A stretch of DNA of 15,913 nt from an uncultured Clostridia bacterium (GCA_945487445.1 CALYTU010000021.1:1-15913), one strand, 5' to 3'. Positions 1-7,711 are shown, counted from the stretch's first letter. A program made the numbers and translations. Notes: generated by a model from the letters alone, not told the origin.

Positions 1-17
1 TTTTGCTTGGTACCTTA

Positions 18-85
18 ATTCTACCACATTTCAGAAGGTAATTCTTCACTTTTTTTCACTTTTTCGCCCCTTTTTCCCAGTTTTT
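18..85 (-). promoter_or_regulatory. Phased ~10-bp repeats, possible control region of a leftward gene off the left edge
   Basis: Read on the minus strand, A-tracts are followed by GTG or GGG cores at an exact 10-bp step (plus-strand CAC at 47-49 and 57-59, CCC at 67-69, CCA at 77-79). Downstream in the same direction is a -10-like TAGAAT (complement of 18-23) preceded by TGTGG. Tandem AAAGTG-type boxes at this spacing are known for the MraZ regulator ahead of mraZ in Firmicutes and mollicutes, so a leftward mraZ just outside the window is one reading. Phased A-tracts also bend DNA, which is the simpler alternative. No good -35 was seen. Confidence 0.3.
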
Positions 86-158
86 CCGCCTGTGGATATC
101 TTCTCGTTTTCCCGCCATTCCAAACTGCGGAAACTCAAGGGAATCTTTGTTTTTTTGA

Positions 159-187
159 TTGCAAAAACCGGGAACGTGTGTTATAGT
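159..187 (+). promoter_or_regulatory. Promoter of the lipoprotein gene
   Basis: The -35 is TTGCAA (159-164) and the -10 is TATAGT (182-187), with a 17-bp spacer and an extended -10 TG at 179-180. It lies about 55 bp ahead of the start codon at 242. Nothing else recognisable lies between about 90 and 158. Confidence 0.6.
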
Positions 188-241
188 AATTGCACGCAAA
201 CCCTTTTTCCACAAATATTTATGAAATATGGAGGAATTCAA

Positions 242-1093
242 ATGAAAAAACGAATTGCAGCTCTCTTCCTGATGTGCCTTCTGCTGAGCCTTGCGGCATG
301 CGGCAAGAAGCCGGCTTCCACAGACACCGGCAGCGCAACGCAGGCGGCTAAGACCGAAGCGGGGACAAACCAGACCGAGGCAGCGACCGACACTGAGCCA
401 AAAACCGAGCCCGACACCGAGCCCGACACCGAGCCGGTTCCTGACACGCCCGCACTCTCCTTTGAGGAAATCACCGTGGTGGACAACGACGACTGTCTGA
501 TTCGGATCACCGGCATTGACGCACAAAACTTTTGGGGCTACACGCTCAACGTGTATCTGGAAAACAAGTCTTCGGATAAAAAATACCGATTCTCCGTAGA
601 CGGCGCCTCCATCAACGGCGTCTCCGCCGAACCGCTTTTTTCCAAGGAGGTCGCCGCCGGAAAGAAAGCAACGGAAGAGATTTCCTTCATGGACGACAGC
701 CTGCCGGAGCTTCTGGGTGACTTTACAGACATTATGTTGGCCTTCCGGGTCCATGACGCCGACGATTGGACAGCGGATGACATCGTGACGGAAACCGTCC
801 ATGTATATCCGTTCGGCGAGGAAAACGCCGTGCGTTATGTTCGCCAGCCCCAGGATACCGACACCGTAATCGTGGATAACGACGATCTGACCGTCACCGT
901 CACCGGATATGACCCGGACAGCCTCTGGGGCTATTCCGTCAATCTCTATCTGGTCAACAAAACCGACAAAGCGCTGATGTTCTCTGTGGACGACGCCTCT
1001 GTCAACGGCCTGATGAGTGATCCGTTCTTCGCCACGACCGTCGAAGCCGGTACGTCCGCGTTCTCTCAGCTCTCCTGGTCCGACTCGGAGTGA
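242..1093 (+). CDS. Two-repeat secreted lipoprotein, frame broken near its end
   Basis: The start is the ATG at 242, seven bases after a GGAGG at 230-234. Residues 1-20 are a lipoprotein signal (basic MKKR, hydrophobic core, lipobox LAAC with Cys20), so the product should be lipid-anchored outside the cytoplasmic membrane. A low-complexity linker with TEPD repeats runs to about residue 70. Two related domains of about 110 residues follow, one from about 78 and one from about 208. Each opens with a VDNDD motif, then WGY and N.YL.NK motifs. The second domain stops at TGA 1091-1093 (283 aa), but its missing end is intact in another frame to 1205. The full protein would be about 320 aa, matching repeat 1. 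The domain family was not recognised and the function is unknown; binding to something in the cell envelope is only a guess. Confidence 0.85.
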   Translation: MKKRIAALFLMCLLLSLAACGKKPASTDTGSATQAAKTEAGTNQTEAATDTEPKTEPDTEPDTEPVPDTPALSFEEITVVDNDDCLIRITGIDAQNFWGYTLNVYLENKSSDKKYRFSVDGASINGVSAEPLFSKEVAAGKKATEEISFMDDSLPELLGDFTDIMLAFRVHDADDWTADDIVTETVHVYPFGEENAVRYVRQPQDTDTVIVDNDDLTVTVTGYDPDSLWGYSVNLYLVNKTDKALMFSVDDASVNGLMSDPFFATTVEAGTSAFSQLSWSDSE

Positions 1094-1205
1094 GAAAAAC
1101 GGGATCACAGAGGTTGAGGAAATTGAAATGAATTTCCGCGTCTATGACGCCGATGACTGGGGAGCGGACAACCTGTTCGAGGAAACCGTCAAGCTCAACC
1201 CCTGA
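1092..1205 (+). pseudogene. Frameshifted C-terminal end of the lipoprotein
   Basis: Reading on from GAG at 1092-1094 gives about 37 residues that include FRVYDADDW and end in VKLNP before TGA 1203-1205. Repeat 1 of the same protein has FRVHDADDW followed by a similar end. If the single T at 1091 is skipped, repeats 1 and 2 align with no length difference across the junction (ISFMDD... against LSWSDS..., 24 residues each up to FRV). This is therefore the displaced end of the upstream gene. It may be a real mutation, a sequencing or assembly error, or much less likely a +1 recoding at GAG-TGA. No start codon or RBS suggests independent translation. Confidence 0.8.
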
Positions 1206-1220
1206 TTGCTTCCCATCTCC

Positions 1221-1255
1221 ATAGAAAAGGCGCCCGCTCGGGGCGCTTTTTCTAT
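1221..1255. terminator. Bidirectional terminator between the lipoprotein gene and pfp
   Basis: Two 15-base arms (1221-1235 and 1241-1255) pair completely with one G-U wobble around a 5-base loop. The core is GCGCCC/GGGCGC flanked by an A-run on the left and a T-run on the right, so it can act as an intrinsic terminator for both converging genes. Confidence 0.9.
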
Positions 1256-1263
1256 GAAACGAA

Positions 1264-2505
1264 TTATTCCGCGAAGATCTTCTTCAAGTGGACGAAGGCG
1301 GGCAGGCCGTCTTCCTTGGTCTGCTGGGTCTCGCCCTGGATCAGCGGGAGGCAGTAGTTCACAAACTCCTGGGTCACGCCGTTGTGTTCCGGGGTGATCC
1401 AGCTCAGGGGGACCTTTTGCTCGGTGTTCGCCACGTCGGCAAGATCGAACAGAACGTACTCGCACTTGTAGCCGTTGGTACGGTCGCACTTGAAGCCCAC
1501 CATCTTGCCGGTAATGCCCGCCAGAGCAGACTCCACGGCCAGCTTGCCGGCGTTGAAGCTCTCCTCGATGTCCGTCGCGGAAGCGCAATGGGAGGCGCAG
1601 CGCTGCAGCAGGCTCAGCTCGATGCCCCGGACCTTGGCGCCGGTGGCAGCCTTCACCACGGCGGCGAGACGGGCTGCCAGACCGCCCAGCTGGGCATGAC
1701 CGAAGCCGTCCGTGCCGGAGGCCTTGGCCTCGGAGACGAAGCTGCCGTCGGCGTAGTGAACGCCCTCGGAGACGGCCACCAGGCAGTTCTGCTTCTCCGC
1801 ATAGACGCGCTTGACATCGGCGACAAACCGATCCATATCGAAGTCCACCTCGGGCAGGTAGATCAGATCGGGGCCGTCGCCCTTCAGGCCAGCCAGGGAA
1901 GCTGCGGCAGTGAGCCAGCCGGCGTGGCGGCCCATGCACTCGATGATAGTGATCATACCCACGTCGTAAACGTGGCAGTCACGGCTGACTTCCATGAAGG
2001 AGGTGGCGATGTACTTGGCGGCGGAAGCAAAGCCGGGGCAGTGATCGGTGCCGTAGAGGTCGTTGTCAATGGTCTTAGGTACGCCGAAGACCCGGCACTC
2101 ATAGCCCACCTTGGCGCAGTAGCGGCTGATCTTGTTGCAGGTGTCCATGGAGTCGTTGCCGCCGTTGTAGAAGAAATAACGGACGTTGTACTTCCGGAAA
2201 ATCTCCAGGATGCGCTTATAGTCGGTGTCGTCCACATCGGGATCGGCGATCTTGTAGCGGCAGGAACCCAGGGCGGAGGAGGGAGTGTAGAGCATCTTTT
2301 CGAGCTCCTTGGGATCCTCCTTGTCCATGATCATCAGGCGATCGTTGAGGACGCCTTTGATGCCGTGGTTGGCGCCGTAGACGGTGGTGATGTACTCGCT
2401 CTCCAGGGCGGTCTTGATGACGCCGTAGGCGGAAGCGTTGATGACGGCGGAGGGGCCGCCGGACTGGCCGATGACGGCCGCGCCGATCAGGGGCTTGTTT
2501 GTCAT
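1264..2505 (-). CDS. pfp: PPi-type 6-phosphofructokinase
   Basis: Encodes a 413-aa cytoplasmic phosphofructokinase that phosphorylates fructose 6-phosphate to fructose 1,6-bisphosphate, the committing step of glycolysis. Seen motifs are GGPSAVIN (16-23), GGNDS (115-119), PKTIDNDL (143-150, catalytic Asp region) and MGRHAGW (191-197). In this family, Asp in place of the second Gly of GGDGS and Lys in place of Gly in PGTIDND mark use of pyrophosphate instead of ATP; D118 and K144 both fit, so a reversible PPi-dependent enzyme is inferred. Asn117 in place of the usual Asp is a variation. The ATG at 2505 has a TGGAGGTAA ribosome binding site. The gene stands alone with its own promoter and ends at the bidirectional terminator. 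Confidence 0.93.
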   Translation of the reverse strand: MTNKPLIGAAVIGQSGGPSAVINASAYGVIKTALESEYITTVYGANHGIKGVLNDRLMIMDKEDPKELEKMLYTPSSALGSCRYKIADPDVDDTDYKRILEIFRKYNVRYFFYNGGNDSMDTCNKISRYCAKVGYECRVFGVPKTIDNDLYGTDHCPGFASAAKYIATSFMEVSRDCHVYDVGMITIIECMGRHAGWLTAAASLAGLKGDGPDLIYLPEVDFDMDRFVADVKRVYAEKQNCLVAVSEGVHYADGSFVSEAKASGTDGFGHAQLGGLAARLAAVVKAATGAKVRGIELSLLQRCASHCASATDIEESFNAGKLAVESALAGITGKMVGFKCDRTNGYKCEYVLFDLADVANTEQKVPLSWITPEHNGVTQEFVNYCLPLIQGETQQTKEDGLPAFVHLKKIFAE

Positions 2506-2550
2506 AATTGATTACCTCCAAAATTTTGCGATCTTTTGTATCAGGGTGTG

Positions 2551-2569
2551 ATTGGAAAGCGTATCCAAT
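2551..2569. promoter_or_regulatory. Palindrome overlapping the pfp promoter
   Basis: ATTGGA-N7-TCCAAT is a perfect 6-7-6 inverted repeat that touches the pfp -10 and covers the expected transcription start. The position suits a repressor operator. It does not match a site known to me, such as the Rex type, and could be chance. Confidence 0.3.
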
Positions 2570-2595
2570 TTAACATTATTTGCCCGGGTTGTCAA
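2567..2595 (-). promoter_or_regulatory. Promoter of pfp
   Basis: On the minus strand there is a perfect -35 TTGACA (complement of 2590-2595), a 17-bp spacer and -10 TAAATT (complement of 2567-2572) with an extended TG. It lies about 60 bp ahead of the pfp start. Confidence 0.7.
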
Positions 2596-2637
2596 TGAGG
2601 AAAACAGAAAATTTACAATCTGATCCACAACATTTTC

Positions 2638-2666
2638 TTTACATACGGCGGTTTTTGCGATAAAAT
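2638..2666 (+). promoter_or_regulatory. Promoter of xpaC-ung
   Basis: The -35 is TTTACA (2638-2643) and the -10 is TAAAAT (2661-2666), each 5/6 to consensus, with a 17-bp spacer. It lies about 50 bp ahead of the xpaC start and diverges from the pfp promoter. Confidence 0.75.
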
Positions 2667-2718
2667 AGAAGATAGTCCGGTTTGAGGAAAATGTGTTTGA
2701 GCAACGGAGGGTCCTTCC

Positions 2719-3834
2719 ATGTCATACAACGAAACCAAGGAGCGCAAAGCGCGCAGCAAGAAGCGGTGGAACAGCATCGGGGTGTGTCTGCTGCCCTTTT
2801 TCACGCCCCTTGGCGTGGGCGTGCTGATCGCGAACGCCATGGACATTCTCCCCAACATCGGCGGAAGCGAAGATCTGAAAAGCACCATTCAGACACTCTC
2901 CGACCTGCGCGGTCCGGTGAATGCCCCCGTGGCCGAGGTACCGGTGCCGCAAAAACGGGTGAACGGCATGCCGAAGCACGGCGCACTGATCACTGCCATC
3001 GGCGCCATCGTCGCGGCAATCTGTGCCTTGATCGGCGTCGTAGGCCTGGCGGATTTTTTCACCGACTATTCCCTGCGGGATCTGTTTTTATCCCTTTTTT
3101 TCCTGAGCGGAGCCGTCGGCAGCACGGCAGTGGCCGTATTCGGACATCTTCGCCGCAAAAAGAAGCAGCGATTTGAGGCCTATCTCAAGCTGATCGGTGA
3201 CAAGCAGGCCGTCCCCATCCACTACCTGGCAGATGTGATGGGCATCGACTATCACAAGGTCATCAAGGACCTGCGGGAAATGATTACCCGCGGCATTCTC
3301 CGGCCGGCCTGGCTGGATTTGAAAACCTACCGCCTGATGTTGACCGAGTACACCGAGGCCCAGGCTGTTCAGCCAGAGGAGAAGAAGGAGGAGGCTGTTT
3401 CCCGCAATGACCGCATTCTCCAGCAGATTCGGGCCGACAACGACCTGATTAACGATAAAGAGGTCTCCGCGAAGATTGACCGGATCGAAGACCTGACCCG
3501 TAAGATTTTTGCCATTCTGGACCAGAGACCTGAAAAGGAACCCCAACTCTACAACTTCATGAACTACTATCTGCCCACCACGCTGAAGGCCCTGGAAAGC
3601 TACGCCCGGCTGGAGGCCCAGGGCATCGAGACCGCCGCGATCCGAGAGGCAAAGCAGAAGATCAATCACGCCCTGGACGAGCTGGCCGACGGCTATGAAA
3701 AGCAGCTCGACAAGCTCTTCGCTGACGATGTGGTGGACATCACCGCTGACATCGACGTCATGCGCAAAATGCTGCACAAGGACGGCCTGCAGGAGGATGA
3801 GATCGTCTCCGCCACCCTGAGGACGGACAAATGA
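2719..3834 (+). CDS. xpaC: XpaC-family membrane protein (5-bromo-4-chloroindolyl phosphate hydrolysis family)
   Basis: A 371-aa protein whose layout fits the XpaC family (PF10112). It has a basic N-terminus (residues 7-16) and hydrophobic segments at about 20-44, 88-113 and 121-144. A positively charged RRKKKQR stretch is followed by a cytoplasmic domain with a winged-helix-like section (about 163-194), and the C-terminal half is helical and charged (about 205-371). The family name comes from a colony phenotype in Bacillus; its biochemical role is not established, and no hydrolase motif is visible. The start at 2719 has GGAGG at 2706-2710. The stop overlaps the ung start (ATGA), so the two are cotranscribed and probably translationally coupled. 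In B. subtilis xpaC is followed by a TelA-family gene (yaaN); here ung takes that place. Confidence 0.82.
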   Translation: MSYNETKERKARSKKRWNSIGVCLLPFFTPLGVGVLIANAMDILPNIGGSEDLKSTIQTLSDLRGPVNAPVAEVPVPQKRVNGMPKHGALITAIGAIVAAICALIGVVGLADFFTDYSLRDLFLSLFFLSGAVGSTAVAVFGHLRRKKKQRFEAYLKLIGDKQAVPIHYLADVMGIDYHKVIKDLREMITRGILRPAWLDLKTYRLMLTEYTEAQAVQPEEKKEEAVSRNDRILQQIRADNDLINDKEVSAKIDRIEDLTRKIFAILDQRPEKEPQLYNFMNYYLPTTLKALESYARLEAQGIETAAIREAKQKINHALDELADGYEKQLDKLFADDVVDITADIDVMRKMLHKDGLQEDEIVSATLRTDK

Positions 3835-4541
3835 CTGCCCTGCCTTCCGCCTGGGACGCCCTGCTCGATTGCCCCTTTGACCGTCAGCCCCACTGCGGCA
3901 CCCTGGCCGCAGCGGAGGAAGCCGCCGCCCGGGAGACAGTCTATCCCCCCCGAGAGGACTGGTTTGCTGCCTTCCGGCTCACCCCGCCGAAGCGGATCCG
4001 GGCCGTCATCCTGGGCCAGGACCCCTATCACGAGCCGGGGCAGGCGATGGGGCTGGCCTTTTCGGTCCGGCCCGGGGGGAAACTGCCTCCATCCCTGCGG
4101 AACATCTACCGGGAACTGGCATCCGATCTGAACGTCCCCGCCCCGGCCGACGGCGATCTTACCTTCTGGGCGGAGCAGGGCGTGCTGCTGCTGAACACGG
4201 TTCTCACTGTGGCAGACGGCAGGGCCAACAGCCATCAGCATCTCGGGTGGCAGCGCTTCACAGACGAGGTGCTCGCCGCCGTTGCAGCCCTGCCCCAGCC
4301 CGTGGCCTTCGTCCTCTGGGGGGCTCCGGCGCAGAAGGCGTTTGATCGTGCAGCAGGGAGCGGGGCAAGGACAGGTCTTATCTGCGCGCACGGTTATTTT
4401 GATGCGCCCCGGCTGGTTTTGACCGCGCCTCACCCCAGCCCGCTTTCGGCCTACCGGGGCTTCTTCGGCAGCAGGCCCTTCTCCCGGATCAATGAATTTC
4501 TCCGAGAGAACGGAACGCGCGAAATTCGCTGGACAGACTGA
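3831..4541 (+). CDS. ung: Uracil-DNA glycosylase, family 1
   Basis: Removes uracil from DNA at the start of base-excision repair. The 236-aa protein has all family-1 motifs: GQDPYH (62-67, catalytic Asp64 with the water-activating loop), FSV uracil-pocket region (77-79), LLLNTVLTV (119-127), and HPSPLSAYRG (201-210, catalytic His201 and the minor-groove intercalation loop) followed by FFGSRPFS. Tyr208 replaces the His common in other family members. Length is normal for the family. Its ATG overlaps the xpaC stop by 4 bp and has no strong RBS of its own, pointing to translational coupling. No clear terminator follows; a short TCCGAC-CCTT-GTCGGA hairpin at 4602-4617 lacks a T-run. Confidence 0.96.
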   Translation: MTALPSAWDALLDCPFDRQPHCGTLAAAEEAAARETVYPPREDWFAAFRLTPPKRIRAVILGQDPYHEPGQAMGLAFSVRPGGKLPPSLRNIYRELASDLNVPAPADGDLTFWAEQGVLLLNTVLTVADGRANSHQHLGWQRFTDEVLAAVAALPQPVAFVLWGAPAQKAFDRAAGSGARTGLICAHGYFDAPRLVLTAPHPSPLSAYRGFFGSRPFSRINEFLRENGTREIRWTD

Positions 4542-4647
4542 CTGTCTTCTGCTTTTCTGCCGCTCCCCCTCAAAACTGCCGCCGCACCGGGGCTTTGTTG
4601 CTCCGACCCTTGTCGGATACGTGCAGGGAATGAAAATCTTTAAAAAC

Positions 4648-4662
4648 TGATTCAATGAATCA
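4648..4662. promoter_or_regulatory. Short palindrome ahead of the aminopeptidase gene
   Basis: TGATTCAATGAATCA is a perfect 6-3-6 inverted repeat ending about 10 bases before the ribosome binding site. It could be an operator or a small leader hairpin, or chance in an AT-rich stretch. I saw no convincing -35/-10 pair between 4542 and 4684. Confidence 0.25.
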
Positions 4663-4684
4663 AAATAAATAAGGAGAAAGAACT

Positions 4685-5908
4685 ATGAAACAAACAACTC
4701 TTCGAAGCTATGCCCGCCTCATCGCCCGGGTGGGCGTTAACATCCAGAAGGGCCAGGATGTCATCATTCGGTGCGACCTGGACCAGCCCAAATTTGTAGA
4801 GCTTTTGGTAGACGAGTGCTACAAGGCAGGAGCCCGATATGTCAAGGCGGAATTCAGCTATCAGCCCCTGGCGAAGCTCCACTATCGGCATTGCAGCGTC
4901 ACCACCCTTTCCAAGGTTGAGGAATGGGAGAAAGCGCGTTTGCAGCACTATGTGGAAACCCTGCCCTGCCAGATCTATCTGGTCAGCGAAGACCCCGACG
5001 GTCTCAAGGGGATCAATCAGGAGAAGATGGCCAAGGCCAGCCGGAAGCGCTTTCCCATCATCAAGCCCTACCGGGATCAGATGGAAAATAAGTATCAGTG
5101 GTGCATTGCCGCCGTCCCCGGTCCCGCCTGGGCAAAGAAGCTCTTCCCGGAGCTGACCAGGGGCCAGGCGATGGAGAAGCTCTGGGAAGCCATTCTCTTC
5201 ACCTCCCGCGTGACCGAGGACCCCATGGCTGCCTGGGAAGCGCACAACAAGGACCTGCATGACCGCTGCGCCTACCTCAACAGTCTGGGCATCGCCGAGC
5301 TGCACTACAAGGGCGAAAACGGCACCGACCTGACCGTTGGCATGATTCCCGAGGCTGAGTTCAAGGGCGGCGGAGACCGGAGCCTGCAGGGCATCTACTT
5401 CAACCCCAACATTCCCACTGAGGAATGCTTTATCTCGCCCATGCGCGGCAAAGCGGAAGGCATCGTCTACGCCACCAAACCCCTGTCCTATCAGGGTCAG
5501 CTGATTGAGGGCTTCTCCATGCGCTTTGAAAACGGCAAGGCGGTTGAGGTCCACGCCGAGCGCAACGAGGAGCTGCTTCAGAAAATGGTTACCATGGATG
5601 AAGGCGCGGGCTATCTGGGCGAGTGCGCGCTGGTTCCCGTGGGCTCTCCGATCTCTCAGTCCGGCCTGCTGTTCTACGAAACCCTGTTTGATGAGAACGC
5701 CGCCTGCCACCTGGCTGTAGGCGCGGGCTTTGCTGACACCATCAAGGGCTTTGAGAACAAGACGCTGGACGAGTGCCGCCAGCTTGGCATCAACGAATCC
5801 ATGATCCACGTTGATTTCATGATCGGCTATGAGGGTCTGGACATCGACGCCGTCACCCGCGACGGCAAGACCGTTCCCATCTTCCGCAAGGGCGAGTGGG
5901 CCTTCTGA
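4685..5908 (+). CDS. M29-family metallo-aminopeptidase
   Basis: A 407-aa cytoplasmic exopeptidase of the M29 (AmpS/PepS/AmpT) family, which removes N-terminal residues from peptides using a two-metal site. Expected family motifs are present in order: NPNIPTEE (240-247), MDEGAGYLGECALVP (304-318, Glu313), YETLFDENAACHLAVG (331-346, His342) and IHVDFMIG (374-381, His375 and Asp377). These supply the acidic and His metal ligands. Length is typical for the family and there is no signal peptide. The ATG at 4685 has a good AAGGAGAAAG ribosome binding site. It probably recycles amino acids from imported or turned-over peptides. It may be read through from ung, since no terminator was seen between them. 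Confidence 0.93.
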   Translation: MKQTTLRSYARLIARVGVNIQKGQDVIIRCDLDQPKFVELLVDECYKAGARYVKAEFSYQPLAKLHYRHCSVTTLSKVEEWEKARLQHYVETLPCQIYLVSEDPDGLKGINQEKMAKASRKRFPIIKPYRDQMENKYQWCIAAVPGPAWAKKLFPELTRGQAMEKLWEAILFTSRVTEDPMAAWEAHNKDLHDRCAYLNSLGIAELHYKGENGTDLTVGMIPEAEFKGGGDRSLQGIYFNPNIPTEECFISPMRGKAEGIVYATKPLSYQGQLIEGFSMRFENGKAVEVHAERNEELLQKMVTMDEGAGYLGECALVPVGSPISQSGLLFYETLFDENAACHLAVGAGFADTIKGFENKTLDECRQLGINESMIHVDFMIGYEGLDIDAVTRDGKTVPIFRKGEWAF

Positions 5909-5943
5909 GAAATGCAAGCATAAAAAATGAGAGAATGAGAAAA

Positions 5944-5983
5944 TTGGGGAGTTGCGCAAATTGCTATTTGCGCAACTCCCCAA
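5944..5983. terminator. Long perfect hairpin, probable bidirectional terminator
   Basis: Arms TTGGGGAGTTGCGCAAAT (5944-5961) and its complement (5966-5983) make an 18-bp perfect stem with a TGCT loop between two converging genes. On the minus strand the stem is followed by TTTT; on the plus strand by AAAATCTTTT, a poorer tail. The perfection and length also fit a dispersed palindromic repeat used as a terminator. Confidence 0.7.
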
Positions 5984-6004
5984 AATCTTTTCCGGTTTTT
6001 CTGA

Positions 6005-7711
6005 TTAACCATTCGGCTTTCGGTTGTGATAATAGCGGCGGCGGTTGGGCTTCTTTGCGCCTTCCGGCTTGGGGGCAGTCTGCTCCTCCGAGCGTTTTTC
6101 GGGCGCGGGGTGCTTGGCCCGCTCGGGCTGGGAGACCTCCGGCCTGCCCTGCTGCTGATGGCGCCGCTGCTGGCGGGAGGGTTTTTCGTACTTGTCGGCC
6201 CGCTCGATCCGCTCGGGCTTTTCCCCCCGTCCCGTCTGTTCGGCCGGCTTCTGGCCGCCTTTCCGGTTCCGTCGGGGGGCGTTTCCGCCATCGGACCCCT
6301 GGAAGGGCTGTGCGCCGTCCCGGCGGCCCTGCCGTCCAGGGCGCTGCGGGGCGGGAGCGGCAGGTGCGTTTTCCCCTTCCTCCTCCTGCCGCGGCTCCGA
6401 AAGCGCAGCTGCCTGCGCATTTTCCCAGCGATTGGGCTTCCGCTCCCGGCGATTGCGATGAGGTCGGGGCTCCTGACCGGGCTGCGAATCATTTTTCTCC
6501 GCTTCAAGCTCCGATGTAAACCGTTCGGATTCGGCAGAATCCAGGGTCAGGCGCTGGTCCAGGAAGGGTCTGCGCTCCCGGAGTTCTCCGTCCTTACGGC
6601 CGGAAATGGGGGCTAAAGCTTCGGGAATGGGCGGGTCATTTTTCTTGGCCTTGCCGCTGCGAAGAATGCAGATTTCGCTGTTGCGGTAGGTGTGAATCTC
6701 CTCGTCCTTCTCCATGCGGACGGTGACGCTCTGGTGCATGAGATTGACGCTCAGGACGGTCCCCCGGCCATCGGGGGTATCCACAAAGGATTCGAGCTTG
6801 GGGCTGGTCTTGATCAGATCCTCATAGGCCTCCTGCTCATACTTCAAGCAGCACATGAGCCGCCCGCAGGTGCCGGAGATTTTGGCGGGATTCAAGCTGA
6901 GATTCTGGGTCTTGGCCATCTTAATGGAGACGGGCTGGAAGTCTTCCAGGAAGCCGGCACAGCAGAAGGGCCGGCCGCAAATGCCCAGACCGCCCAACAT
7001 TTTAGCCTTGTCACGCACGCCGATCTGCCGCAGCTCAATGCGAGTGTGGAAATTAGCGGCCAGAATCTTCACCAGCTCCCGGAAATCCACCCGGGCATCG
7101 GCGGTGAAGAAAAAGAGGAGCTTGCTTCCGTCAAAGGCGTACTCGCAGGAGACCAGCTGCATATCCAGCCCCAGATCCTCGATTTTCCGCAGGCAGAAGG
7201 CGTAGGCCTCCTTTTCCCTGCGCTCGTTTTCAGCCTTGATCCGCTCGTCGATGGGCGTGGCAACGCGCAGGACGCGGCGCAGGGGCTGGACCAGTTCCCG
7301 CCGGGCAATGCGGTGATTGCCGATGATGCAGTAGCCGTACTCCGCACCGCGCGCGGTATCAATGATGACATGGTCGCCATTTTTCAGGTTCAGATCGCCG
7401 GGATCGAAGAAATAAATCTTGCTCCCGGGGCGAAACTGCACATCGCAGACAAAGACCCGCTCATCAGGCGAGGGCGCAGGGGGCTCGTCGGCCGCAGATT
7501 CCTCCGGGGCAGGCGCCTCTTCCAGCCGCGGCGCCTTCTTCTTGGCGGATACGGCGGTCAGCGCGGGTGTGGGCACATAGGCCGGAGCAGTCTCCTCGAT
7601 CGCATCCTCAAATGTTGCAACCTCGGAGATGTCAGCCTCCGACTTTATCGGGAGCGCTTGCTCTGAAACGTCCCGGACCTGTTCGTTTTCGTAATCCATT
7701 ATATTATCCAT
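6005..7711 (-). CDS. ricT: RicT/PSP1-family protein with long disordered tails
   Basis: A 568-aa protein of the PSP1 (YaaT/RicT) family. In Bacillus, RicT works with RicA and RicF in an Fe-S-containing complex that affects RNase Y mRNA processing and development. The conserved core is about residues 85-350. It carries CGRPFCC (245-251) and CGRLMCC (282-288), the cysteines implicated in cluster binding, plus the DKAKMLGGLG stretch before the first set. An acidic and Ala/Pro-rich N-terminal extension (1-84) and a basic, Arg/Lys/Gln/Pro-rich C-terminal tail (about 351-568) double the usual ~275-aa length. The tail looks disordered and could bind RNA, which is inference. The ATG at 7711 has an AAAGGAAAC ribosome binding site. 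It lies 84 bp downstream of holB, the conserved order, with no convincing promoter of its own. Confidence 0.92.
   Translation of the reverse strand: MDNIMDYENEQVRDVSEQALPIKSEADISEVATFEDAIEETAPAYVPTPALTAVSAKKKAPRLEEAPAPEESAADEPPAPSPDERVFVCDVQFRPGSKIYFFDPGDLNLKNGDHVIIDTARGAEYGYCIIGNHRIARRELVQPLRRVLRVATPIDERIKAENERREKEAYAFCLRKIEDLGLDMQLVSCEYAFDGSKLLFFFTADARVDFRELVKILAANFHTRIELRQIGVRDKAKMLGGLGICGRPFCCAGFLEDFQPVSIKMAKTQNLSLNPAKISGTCGRLMCCLKYEQEAYEDLIKTSPKLESFVDTPDGRGTVLSVNLMHQSVTVRMEKDEEIHTYRNSEICILRSGKAKKNDPPIPEALAPISGRKDGELRERRPFLDQRLTLDSAESERFTSELEAEKNDSQPGQEPRPHRNRRERKPNRWENAQAAALSEPRQEEEGENAPAAPAPQRPGRQGRRDGAQPFQGSDGGNAPRRNRKGGQKPAEQTGRGEKPERIERADKYEKPSRQQRRHQQQGRPEVSQPERAKHPAPEKRSEEQTAPKPEGAKKPNRRRYYHNRKPNG

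Noticed and set aside
56..1108. 350-codon minus-strand open frame opposite the lipoprotein
   Set aside because: The plus-strand gene has a promoter, RBS, lipobox and internal repeats; the antisense product does not.
1288..2511. 407-codon plus-strand open frame opposite pfp
   Set aside because: Exactly antisense to a gene with clear motifs; Gly/Ala/Val-rich product with no recognisable domain.
4602..4617. TCCGAC-CCTT-GTCGGA hairpin after ung as a terminator
   Set aside because: Six base pairs without a T-tail; not sufficient.
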